The notes below the pieces were generated by a model. It ran no database searches and was not told where the DNA came from. It saw nothing but the letters and a program-made list of their open reading frames with translations. From Ciona intestinalis (lineage: Eukaryota; Chordata; Ascidiacea; Phlebobranchia; Cionidae), in assembly GCF_000224145.3 (NCBI RefSeq), contig NC_020170.2, positions 1,568,300 to 1,632,299 of the forward strand: DNA of 64,000 bases, written 5' to 3'. Positions 31,201 to 41,900 of this stretch are shown here, piece by piece. Made by a program: the position numbers and the translations under genes. Numbering within the stretch: position 1 is the first letter of the stretch; each line of letters begins with the position of its first letter.

Positions 31201-34200
31201 ACTTTCTACAAAAAAGCAAGGTAAAATTATTTTTTTATTTTTTTTTGAATGACTTTTGCGGTAGTAAAATGTTAAAAATTTTTGTTTATTAGTTCCTGAA
31301 AAGAGCAAATCTAGGTCATCAAACAGAATAAAAAGCGCCAAGAAGGAGAAAAAATATGATTCTGATGAATCAAATGTTTCTGAAAGTTTAAGTGTCAACA
31401 GTGAATCTTCAACAAATAAAACCAAAAGTAACCTTCGTAGATCTACGCGGTTATCAGGTAAAAATCCGTGCTACAATTGTGGGCGTATGTGTGGGCAAGA
31501 CACTTAACAGCAATTGCTTCAACCTAGTGATCACTAATGGGTTATACAAAAAGTATCATACATGGTAACTCCCAAGCTGGCACGAGGTGTATTAAACAGA
31601 ATACCCATGTTAATAGCACTGTTGTTTTCCAGGCATGTGTGGATAAAGTATTTTATTTGGTAGTAAACAAAAAGTGTCTTATTTGGTAGTAAACAAAGAA
31701 TTTTTGCGGAATGATCAAGAAATCTGGGATTAAAGTGCTAACTATATCCCATCTTACCCCACAGTACTCTATTCATTTATTAACATGTATGCTTCAGTTT
31801 ATCAACCCAAGAAGCTTGAAGATGAATTTGAAGACGATCTTTCAGATGAAGATGTTAACTTTGATGGAACAAAACATGTGCCATCTTCCTCCTCCAGTGA
31901 CGAGGGAGATGATGATGAAGGTAATCAAAATACAAGAAATTTTTTTCAAAAATTGAAAAATCACATCACAAGATCATTTTCTTCAGAAAATAAAATATTA
32001 CACCAAGATGATTTATTTCAGAAAAGAAATAAACACATTAATAGAACTAAAAAACAACATTTTCTTTGGGTTCTTATAATAAAGCTGCAACAATGTAATA
32101 AGGCTTATACTTTTAGGATTATTTCTTCAAGAAGAAATATTTTCTGGTTTACAATTTTAAATACAATGATCAGCAAAATTAAAAAAAATACTTTTTTTTT
32201 TATTAAAAAACTACTTTTCTTCCCCCTTTGTTTTGTGGCATGCCTTTGGTTTAATCTAACAATTGTCCTGTATTAACAATAACACTTTTTAAATACAATA
32301 CTTTTTAGAGGAAGAAGTTGTAAAAGTACGTACAAAAAGAAGAAAATCTACCATGAAGAAATCAAATACAGTTACTCCCATTTGCATCAAGCTGCCAAAG
32401 GTTACAAACATTTCCTACAAATTTAACACAAACTATTTTAAATGGTCTTGTAAAAATAAAGGGTCCAGTTGTTACTATTTCGCTTAACTATACATTTAAG
32501 GATTATGTAACTTAGTGTGCCTATGAAAGTCTATTTTGAAGTATTGTTGTAGGGGTAACTTTATGCCGAAATCCCAGACCTTTTTAGAATTTTTTTCAAT
32601 GAAAAAAATAAATACCATCTTTATTATTACTAACAAAAATTTATATCAGTTAAATTTATAAATGAACTCAAAGTTTTGGTTTACCGCAAACTGTTTATGA
32701 ATGAACTCAAAATTTTGGTTAACCGCAAACTAATTTATGAATGAACAAAAAATTTTGGTTTACCGCAAACTAATTCATAGGGTAATACTCTGTTTGCTTT
32801 GACTCTTTACCGTTGTATTTTCCATAGGAACGAACTCCATATATCCCAAAACGTAAAACTGTGGTGAAAACAGCAGAAAATACATTTGATGAAGCACAAA
32901 AGAGATTGCATGTTTCTGCTGTCCCTGAATCCCTCCCGTGCAGAGAAGAAGAATTTCAATCGATATTTTCTTTTATTGAAGGAAAGATTATATCGGGAAC
33001 AGGGGGGTATGTAATAAATTCTGTCTGATTTTTTTATATATATTTATGTTTGAAATGATATATGGTAGCAGTCTGAATACGTATACATGTTGCAGCTTAG
33101 TAGTTTTGAACCATTTTATGTTAAAGGTTAACTTTTTTTTAGGTTAAAACATGTATGCATAGTATGTATGCATAGTTCGCAGGGAACTGTATTATAAAAA
33201 AAATTACCAAGTTCATTAAAGGAAATTAGTTTAAAAGACACTACTCTTATATATATGTTAGTAAAATGTCATAGTGTCATTGCTTTTACATTGGTACCAT
33301 GGGCTCAGTGATTTAGGCGTCTGCATCATAACCAAAGTGACCCCAGTTTAATGCTTGACGGTGATACTAGCACTGATGGGCGTATGTGTTCTTGGGCAAG
33401 ACACTTAACGTACATTGCTTCAACCCAGCGGTCACTAATGAGTTGTTCAAGCAAAAATCATACACAAAATCGAAAAGTGTGTTAACTCGTACGCACACCC
33501 GGACAAAAGATAAAAAATAAGGCGAAAATCTGTGTCTGATTCAACACAAAGTTGAAAACTGGTTACATAAACGACTTAAACGGACTTCTCAGGTGTTGGG
33601 GTAATGGGCCAAATCTGCCTAAATCCCAAGTCTCTGACAAGGATCTCACCCACAAAGAATAAAAAAACTTTTTTTTCTTTACACAGATGTATATATATAA
33701 GTTTAGAAAACATTACTCGATTTAAACCTTATTTTTCAGATGTATGTATATAAGTGGTGTACCAGGCACGGGTAAAACAGCTACAGTGATGGAGGTTCTT
33801 TCAGCACTTCGTCAATCGGTTGATGACGGAGATTTGGAGGATTTTGAATATATTGAAATCAATGGAATGAGATTGACGGACCCTCGCCAGATATATGTGC
33901 AAATATTAAAGGTAAGAATATTATGTTATAGCATGGTTCTAAAATCAGTGATTTTATAGGTTTTTAAAACTCGTTGGAAATATTTAGCAAAAACTAATAG
34001 CAAAGCTTTGGTGACATAAGTTTCACAATGAAACAAGCACATTTTTGGAACCATAAAGTAGCGTATGTTGAACTGTTGTGACCAAACCTAAAAAGTGGCA
34101 GTCCATNNNNNNNNNNNNNNNNNNNNNNNNNNNNNNNNNNNNNNNNNNNNNNNNNNNNNNNNNNNNNNNNNNNNNNNNNNNNNNNNNNNNNNNNNNNNNN

Positions 34201-37200
34201 NNNNNNNNNNNNNNNNNNNNNNNNNNNNNNNTGGTAGCAGTCTGAATACGTATACATGTTGCAGCTTAGTAGTTTTGAACCATTTTATGTTAAAGGTTAA
34301 CTTTTTTTTAGGTTAAAACATGTATGCATAGTATGTATGCATAGTTCGCAGGGAACTGTATTATAAAAAAAATTACCAAGTTCATTAAAGGAAATTAGTT
34401 TAAAAGACACTACTCTTATATATATGTTAGTAAAATGTCATAGTGTCATTGCTTTTACATTGGTACCATGGGCTCAGTGATTTAGGCGTCTGCATCATAA
34501 CCAAAGTGACCCCAGTTTAATGCTTGACGGTGATACTAGCACTGATGGGCGTATGTGTTCTTGGGCAAGACACTTAACGTACATTGCTTCAACCCAGCGG
34601 TCACTAATGAGTTGTTCAAGCAAAAATCATACACAAAATCGAAAAGTGTGTTAACTCGTACGCACACCCGGACAAAAGATAAAAAATAAGGCGAAAATAC
34701 GTGTCTGATTCAACACAAAGTTGAAAACTGGTTACATAAACGACTTAAACGGACTTCCAAATCTGCCTAAATCCCAAGTCCCTGACAAGGATCTCACCCA
34801 CAAAGAATAAAAAAACATTTTTTTCTTTACACAGATGTATATATATAAGTTTAGAAAACATTACTCGATTTAAACCTTATTTTTCAGATGTATGTATATA
34901 AGTGGTGTACCAGGCACGGGTAAAACAGCTACAGTGATGGAGGTTCTTTCAGCACTTCGTCAATCGGTTGATGACGGAGATTTGGAGGATTTTGAATATA
35001 TTGAAATCAATGGAATGAGATTGACAGACCCTCGCCAGATATATGTGCAAATATTGAAGGTAAGAATATTATGTTATAGCATGGTTCTAAAATCAGTGAT
35101 TTTATAGGTTTTTAAAAGTCGTTGGAAATATTTAGCAAAAACTAATAGCAAAGCTTTGGTGACATAAGTTTCACAATGAAACAAGCACATTTTTGGAACC
35201 ATAAAGTAGCGTATGTTGAACTGTTGTGACCAAACCTAAAAAGTGGCAGTCCATTTTTTGGTTATGAGTCTTACGACCCAAAAGCGAACCAAGAAGCACT
35301 GGTTAAAACTATAGTGCTTATATACCCCACTTTGTTGGATGTAAAAGCTTGCAACTGGGGTACAAAAAGAACAGTAATTTACTTGGTAACTCATAAGCTG
35401 GCACGAGGTGTATAAAACAAAACATCTGTGCTATAGCGACTTTCGTTTTTTGGCCAGCGAGGATGTGGCAAGTTACATTCATTCAATCTTTTTTTTTAAA
35501 TTCCTATTTAAATGCCAGTTTCAATGAGTTCATATATTGTAATAGTTTGTTTTGTTGAAACAAGGGACACCAAGTAGCTTTCAGAACCCCAGCCATAAAA
35601 TAACTTTCACTTTGTTGTAGAAATTGATGGGTTTCAAGGCCACACCCAACCACGCTGCACAGCTTCTAACTAAGAAGTTCAATCAACGCGGGAAGAAAAC
35701 GGTTTTGATGTTAGTTGATGAATTAGATTTATTATGGACAAGAAAACAGGTAATTTGATTTTTTTCTGCGGCAATTTTCTGTAGCAAGTGTCATACAAGC
35801 AAAAAACAGGAAAAGCAATGCAACGTAGTTGTCTTTGCAAGATGGTGCACCAAGTCATTATAACTCAGGTGTTCTGTTTCATGCACCTAGTGCTTGCCTA
35901 AGAGATGTTTTTAAAGAATTTTTCGTTTTTAGTAGCGGCCTGACAATTTTTACAACACATAATGGGACCACTGGATTGAAGCAATTGACGTTAAGTGTCT
36001 AATGTCTTGTCCAAGAACACAAACGCCCACAATGGTCTAATGTCTTGTCCAAGAACACAAATGCCCACAATAGTATTAACCAGTAGCCTCTTGGCCAGAG
36101 GCAAGCACACCAACCATTGTGCCACAACTCTGAATGACCACCAACTAACGCACAATATACAACAGGACGTGATGTACCATCTGTTTGACTGGCCATCACA
36201 TAGACATGCAAGGCTTATCATCATAGCGATAGCGAACACAATGGATTTACCTGAGCGAATTATGATGAATCGTGTCTCTAGTAGACTTGGGTTAACGAGG
36301 TTATCTTTTCTTCCGTATAACTTTAAACAAGTGAGTTGTTATTGTACTGTTTATTAATAGATAAAATTTTACGAGTTGAATTATCCAGAAAAATATCAGA
36401 ATTTTACAATGAGAAAGCCATAGCTCGAAAAAACTGTTTAAATACAATGAATTTAAATTTGGGATGTTACAGCACAGTGTAAAATGAAAAATACACAAAT
36501 ATCTGTTTATTGATAACTAAGACAAGGGTTTTGACTAGAGCCATTTTGATTTTAGAGGATACTTTACAACAATATAGTAATGCGTGATAATTCATTCATA
36601 TCTGAAAATATATTTTTCAAATTTAAAAAATAAATATTATGAAAATGTGGTATCGAAATTTCCAAAATAAATAAAAAATTTCTGATTTTTTAAGTTACAA
36701 AACATTGTGAACTCACGATTAAGTGGAGTTGAAGCTTTCGAAGGCGACGCGATTCAACTCGTGGCAAGGAAAGTGGCCGCTGTGTCCGGTGATGCACGAC
36801 GTTGCCTCGATGTTTGTCGCAGAGCTATAGAAATAGCAAGTCGAGAACAAAGGTAATTTTTCAAATACACAAAAAAAAATTGCCTATGTTTCAAATTTAA
36901 CCAGCTTTACTTCAAAGAAAAAAATATCTTAAAGGAAATATATTTTTTTAGAATTACATTTAACCTGTAAGCTAACGTTTAAAATACATTTCAATTTTTC
37001 AGATCAAGCAAAAGTGTGAAGCTAGCAGGCATTAAACATGTACATGACGCACTACAAGAAATGTTTTCCTCTCCCTATGATCATATTTATCAGGTATTAT
37101 ATTTATATGTTACTATTCTAGACCCTCGTGTGCTGATTTTAACATTGTCAGGCCAAATGCACTAAACTCTATTTCCCTCCAGTTAAACTTTCATAAATCA

Positions 37201-38346
37201 TAATAATAATTATTTGTTAGTAAAAGTGGAGCAACAGGAAAATATGACACACACTGTGCCACTGGGTCAAGGCATTTCATATCAACTAGTCTGGCGCCAT
37301 AGCACAGTTGGTTAGCGCATCTGCCTATAACCCAAAGGTTATAGGTTTAAGGCTCGTGGCTGCTGCCATTGTGGGCGTATGTATCTTTGGGCAAGACACT
37401 TATTGGAAATTGCTCCAACCCAATGGTCACTAATGGGTTGTCCAAGTTATCAGCCACATGCAAAAAAAAAATATTTTCTAAAAAATAATCACCCACGAAA
37501 TAACCTACATGGTAATTGTAAGCTGGCACGAAGTGTATAAACACCCGTGTTATAACGACTGTCGTTTTCAGGCCAAGCAAGGATAAAAGTTCAATTACGT
37601 CAAAACTACTTTCTGCAGAATTTTTTTAATAATTTAATATAATTTCAACAGAAATGCGTCGACACAAGAAAAGATCTTTTTACGAGCAGTTGTTGCTGAA
37701 TTTCGAAGATCTGGTCTTGAAGAAGCCACCCTTGGTCAAGTGGTTCAACATCATAATGCACTTACTAAACTAGATGGGCTACAGCCTGTTCCAGTTACAA
37801 CTATAGTAAAGGTAGACAATGTTTTTTTTTTAAATAGTAATACCATAACGTGTACCAGTTACAACTAAAAGGTAAAGCAATGGATTTAAAAAAATTGGTT
37901 TGAACTTGGAAACTGTTTTACTTATAATAACAGAACATGTACCAGTTACAACTATGTTGAAGCAAAAAAATGTATTTTTTCTTAAATAAAAGTAACATAA
38001 GGCAGTGTTTAGTTCTAAAAAAAACTGTTCTGGCATCACACTAAAGTAAAAATAAGTAGAAAAAGAAAAGGAATAAGGCACTTAAAAGAACATAAGCTGT
38101 AAATACAGAGTTTTATGAACAAATCAGAAAGTACTTGTGTGACACTATGTTAAATTTTCTATACCATAAATAGTAGCATGTGTGCAACAAATTGTGAACT
38201 TGTTTTCTTCTTTTTAACAGGTGTGCAACAAACTATCCATGGCTCGTGTTTTGATGTTGGAGATGGGAAGATATGACCTGTTAGCAAAACTTCGATTAAA
38301 TGTTAGCATGGACGACGTTTTATTCGCTTTGTCTTTCGATTCGTAA
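28235..38346 (+). CDS. ORC1: ORC1, origin recognition complex subunit 1 (5' incomplete)
   Basis: Large AAA+ ATPase subunit of the nuclear origin recognition complex. Exons: 28235-28374, 28553-28641, 28910-29003, 29580-29669, 29786-29926, 30138-30284, 30909-30958, 31022-31220, 31293-31457, 31798-31920, 32309-32400, 32828-33006, 33740-33911 (duplicated at 34888-35059), 35621-35749, 36166-36330, 36695-36852, 37003-37093, 37652-37811, 38221-38346. Order: BAH domain ([18 protein letters not shown]), a Lys/Ser-rich disordered linker, then AAA+ with Walker A GVPGTGKT, Walker [12 protein letters not shown], sensor-1 region [20 protein letters not shown], sensor-2 helix [14 protein letters not shown], and a winged-helix end ([26 protein letters not shown]). 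The first exon is missing, presumably in the 26813-27812 gap. Exon 37652 has one extra base relative to frame. A poly(A) signal AATAAA lies at about 38635. Confidence 0.95.
28438..28492 (+). pseudogene. Decayed copy of part of the ORC1 BAH exon in the next intron
   Basis: Read in frame it gives [16 protein letters not shown], against [16 protein letters not shown] at the end of the preceding exon (28235-28374). Most nucleotide changes are synonymous, and a GT follows at the same place (GATA/GTAATT). No good upstream acceptor in phase is visible. Confidence 0.55.
29035..29575. repeat. Tandem array of about 130-bp units in an ORC1 intron
   Basis: Four imperfect units share AAAACACATTTATTTTTT, GATCACAATTATGGTCCAG, TCTGTCCAATTATTAAAT and AAACTCGTGTTTTGTTTAAT. 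The following exon acceptor at 29578-29579 lies at the edge of the last unit. Confidence 0.75.
31466..31790 (+). mobile_element. SINE fragment followed by a MITE end, just before an ORC1 exon
   Basis: 31466-31645 holds SINE body and tail blocks (GGGCGTATGTGTGGGCAAGA, CAAGCTGGCACGAGGTGTAT, AGGCATGTGTGGATAAAG). 31650-31770 holds the MITE block GTAGTAAACAAAGAATTTTT and the end TCCCATCTTACCCCACAGTA. The next ORC1 acceptor is at 31796-31797. Confidence 0.6.
33064..34106. repeat. Left copy of a direct duplication with the ORC1 Walker A exon
   Basis: It runs from TGGTAGCAGTCTGAATACG to AAAAGTGGCAGTCCAT and recurs at 34232-35252. It holds exon 33740-33911 and a SINE at 33289-33670. The copies differ by a few single-base changes and one roughly 20-bp indel around CAGGTGTTGGGGTAATGG. 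This looks like allelic divergence. Confidence 0.88.
33289..33670 (+). mobile_element. tRNA-headed composite SINE, GGTAATGGGCCAAA-tail type
   Basis: Head TACCATGGGCTCAGTGATTT; body TTGGGCAAGACACTTAACG and CAACCCAGCGGTCACTAATG; tail GGTAATGGGCCAAATCTGCC and TAAATCCCAAGTCTCTGACA, ending in AAGAATAAAAAAAC. Same arrangement as the copy at 13738-14115. It is duplicated at about 34458-34815 in the right-hand haplotype copy. Confidence 0.75.
34107..34231. other. Assembly gap (125 N)
   Basis: 125 N, the same size as the gaps at 44155 and 63685. It sits at the exact junction of the two ORC1 copies. Confidence 0.98.
34232..35252. repeat. Right copy of the direct duplication with the ORC1 Walker A exon
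   Basis: Near-identical to 33064-34106. Exon 34888-35059 encodes the same peptide as 33740-33911 ([18 protein letters not shown]). Only one copy can belong to a functional transcript, because repeating the Walker A exon would break the AAA+ fold. Confidence 0.88.
35360..35485 (+). mobile_element. SINE tail fragment in ORC1
   Basis: It has TAAGCTGGCACGAGGTGTAT, GCGACTTTCGTTTTTTGGCC, and GCAAGTTACATTCATTCAAT at the 3' end. Confidence 0.6.
35800..36128 (-). mobile_element. tRNA-headed SINE, inverted, with an internal 38-bp duplication
   Basis: Inverted tail (CAGGTGTTCTGTTTCATGC) and body (GACAATTTTTACAACACATA, GGACCACTGGATTGAAGC). The segment GTCTAATGTCTTGTCCAAGA, continuing to CGCCCACAATG, is repeated in tandem at about 35997-36072. 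The inverted tRNA-like head ends near 36128. An ORC1 acceptor follows at 36164-36165. Confidence 0.65.
37291..37595 (+). mobile_element. Full-length tRNA-headed SINE, GTTATAACGACTGTCG-tail type
   Basis: The head GGCGCCATAGCACAGTTGGT, then TAGCGCATCTGCC, has an A-box-like motif; GGTTATAGGTTTAAGGC is B-box-like. The body follows (GGGCAAGACACTTATTGG, CAACCCAATGGTCACTAATG). The tail has GTAAGCTGGCACGAAGTGTA, then GTTATAACGACTGTCGTTTT and GCAAGGATAAAAGTTCAATT. It is the cleanest copy in the window. Confidence 0.8.
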
Positions 38347-38970
38347 CATTGGTGCTTTTAAGATTTCTAAATGGCTATTTTTGTATTACTTTTTTTTGTG
38401 ATATTAGTTCAGATCGTACAAATTGCAAAAATTATGTACTCAATGCAATCATAGTGTTAATGCACATAGCCAATTTCCTAGTTTGCAATTTTTAGGTTTG
38501 TTTGGTTTATATTATCTGTAATAACACCGCCAACATATGACATATGCACATTATGTTGGTAATTGACCACATGCCACAGTGTTTTATTGGATTTATAAAA
38601 CTGATCTTTTTGCTTTTGTTTATAGATTATAGAGAATAAAATCTCTGTATACCAAAACACATTTGTATGGTAAGATCATGATATAGTTAATATACTAATT
38701 ATTGCATGCATTAGCAAGTTGCTCAGCACAGAATACAGACATTAAACAAACTATTATTGACGAACCTTAAATTACCAGCATAATCAGTAGGTCTATTAAT
38801 AAAGTAAAAATAAACAGACTCAGTAAGTTCATCTGGTTGCAGTAGTTATTCAGGTTTATAAACTAAATATCTCAATCTTAATGCAAAGGTATTGCTGGAA
38901 AAATCCAAAGTGAAAGAATTTTTTATTGAAAATTTGTTTTACAAAAAAAATAAATTAAACTAACTCCTCC
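38347..38970. other. Convergent 3' flanks of ORC1 and RAD17
   Basis: The ORC1 stop at 38344-38346 and the RAD17 stop at 38971-38973 face each other. AATAAA on the plus strand at about 38635 could end ORC1. The inverse, TTTATT at 38922-38927, could end RAD17 about 44 nt past its stop. No other feature is seen. Confidence 0.6.
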
Positions 38971-41900
38971 TTAATCACTGAAGTCTTCTATCTCTACTGA
39001 GTCATCATGGATGTTCACTTCCATTATATTATCTTCAATTTTCCTCACTTGGATTGGATCTGTCGTCTCCACTGATCCAGCTTCATGTTCGGTTAATTGA
39101 TCATTTGCATCACTGGGTTTGAATAGGTGTGAAAAAGTTAATGAATGTATGTAACTTGTTTTTATCCTCTTTTGGGAATTTTTTTTATTTATAGCTTATA
39201 ATTTGGACAACCCATTAGTTACCACTGGGTTGGAGCAATTGCTGTTAAGTGTCCTGGACATGACACATTTGCCCACAATGGTAGCAGCAACGAGCTTTGA
39301 ACCCATTACCTCTTGGTCAGAGGCAGGTGCTCTAACCGGCTGTGCCAGTGCTGGACTATATACTAGGGGTGAAAAAATATACCGTAGTGTTTAATCTATC
39401 CCATATTAATTACACGTTTTAATATTGAATTTTTAGTACAGAACTTTATTTTAGCATTCAATTTGTAGCAACATATGATTGCACTGCCCACTTGTTAAAT
39501 TGAACAGAAAATTTTATCCCACCTAATATATAACATACAGTCACAAAACAAATACAGTTAAACTCATAGTTATCAGAACAAAATGAACTTTATTGGTTAG
39601 TGTAATATATAAAGTATCTACAAAATTGCCTAAAATTAAAAAATCAACAAAAATTCTTTGTTTACTTATGAAACATTTTCCACTTTGGTAGTACAACAAT
39701 TTCGGCAGTGAACATTTTTTGAGCAAAATTGAGATCACTTTGGTTTTTTAAATGGAATAGATATGGAAGTGTGGATAACATTAGATCAGATTGAACAAGT
39801 TTATAGAAGAGAAGGTGACTTTGTAGTTCATTTTCTTTCTTTTTCTTTATCACCTGTTTATTGAATGGATAAATGAATGAATGTAACTTGCTTTATCCTC
39901 ACGCAGCTGGAAAACGACGGTCTTTATAAGGTGTTCTGGTTTATACACCGCATGCCAGCTTACGAGTTGCCAAGTATGTTACTTAGTGGGTGGCTTTTTA
40001 TGTATATTGTCTTCATATGAGATCTTGTAGCTTTTATGTTTATATACAAAGCTTTAAAATCAGATGTCTGGTTACGAGGCACACGTGCAATAGCATTTGC
40101 ATTTTTACAACGAGAAACAAGATGAACACTTCAAACTAGCTTTAAACAAAGCTTTTACAGACTTTTGAACTGTTTGAATGAATGAATGTAACTTACTTTA
40201 TCCTCCGTGGCCGGAAAACGACAGTCGTTATCACACGGGTTTAACACCTCATGCCAGCTTACGAGTTACCATGTATGTTACTTTGTAGGTGATTATTTTT
40301 TTTGGATTTTTCCTTTTTTTTATGTATGNNNNNNNNNNNNNNNNNNNNNNNNNNNNNNNNNNNNNNNNNNNNNNNNNNNNNNNNNNNNNNNNNNNNNNNN
40401 NNNNNNNNNNNNNNNNNNNNNNNNNNNNNNNNNNNNNNNNNNNNNNNNNNNNNNNNNNNNNNNNNNNNNNNNNNNNNNNNNNNNNNNNNNNNNNNNNNNN
40501 NNNNNNNNNNNNNNNNNNNNNNNNNNNNNNNNNNNNNNNNNNNNNNNNNNNNNNNNNNNNNNNNNNNNNNNNNNNNNNNNNNNNNNNNNNNNNNNNNNNN
40601 NNNNNNNNNNNNNNNNNNNNNNNNNNNNNNNNNNNNNNNNNNNNNNNNNNNNNNNNNNNNNNNNNNNNNNNNNNNNNNNNNNNNNNNNNNNNNNNNNNNN
40701 NNNNNNNNNNNNNCTGTCAGTTAATAATAAAAACAATATGAATTTAAAAATTAATAGTTGTTTCGTTTTACTTCATATTCTACAGAGTATGGTAACATTA
40801 GTTTTGATAATGATATGGAAAAATAGTATTGGATTATTTTAAATGACAAACCAATATCCAAATACAATATTTTTTTAACAATTTCAAATGGAATGTTATT
40901 TTAAATTGATAAACACCACACTTTCGTAATCTGTGTAAAGGCCAGTTAAAAATAACCAAAAAAAAAGGTAAACACTTTTATGAGTATATAAACTGCTCTA
41001 CTATATCTTATACAATACTCCAGGTTTAAGTAATCAAAGGTAAAAAGGGCTCCGAATAATGATATCAATACATCACAAAGTAACATACATGGTAAATCGT
41101 AAGCTGGCACGAAGTGTATGAAACAGAACACCCGTGTTATAACGACTGTCGTTTTCTGGCCACGCAAGGATAAAGCAAGTTACATTCATTCATTTATTAA
41201 ATCAATAACCTTAGCATTATAGTTGACAATATTTATAACATAATGATAAAACAAAGTGATACAACAAACACCTTCATAATAATCCAGATAAACTGAAGCA
41301 TTTGTAGAAAGGTCACTAGATGTCAGTGAAGAGCCAACTACATCGGACATACTTAAATATTCTAACGTAGAAGCTACATCTTCAATGGGGTTTGCGTCAA
41401 AAAATGGCAAATAGTTTTGGTGAAGAAAAAGACTGAATGCAGAACCAGAAAGACAACATTGTTCTAAAATATCCTGTGTTAGAAAACATATTTAAACCAT
41501 GGGTTTTGGACATAGTTATCAATTCAAGGCTTGCTGCTACCATTGTAGGCATGTGTTGCATCAATTCAGCGGTGACTTATCTGCCATTCGTGTCGAAATT
41601 CTTAGATAGTAAGTTAGATACATCCATGTGCCAAACTAATAAGTACCAAAACCCAGGATTTTTTGTACTAGTTTATTTATTATAAACTAGTACAAAAAAC
41701 TTTATCTTTCAATCTAGATAATATTAATTAGAACTTTATTTGTCCCTTCGATTACGGTAGCGAAAATTTTAAAATATTTTAATAGAAAAGAAAAGATATA
41801 GTGACAAAACAACAGTTGTTAAAACACGCTCACAGTTAAAAACCTATTTACACTTTTTTGTAATAAAATAGATATGCCTAAAAATAATTAAACATGACAA

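Noticed and set aside
37291..37375. Possible tRNA gene
   Set aside because: The A- and B-box-like motifs belong to the head of a SINE; the cloverleaf is not complete and the same head recurs in many copies.
40207..40842. Open frames spanning the 385-N gap
   Set aside because: Mostly N, with ends in SINE sequence.
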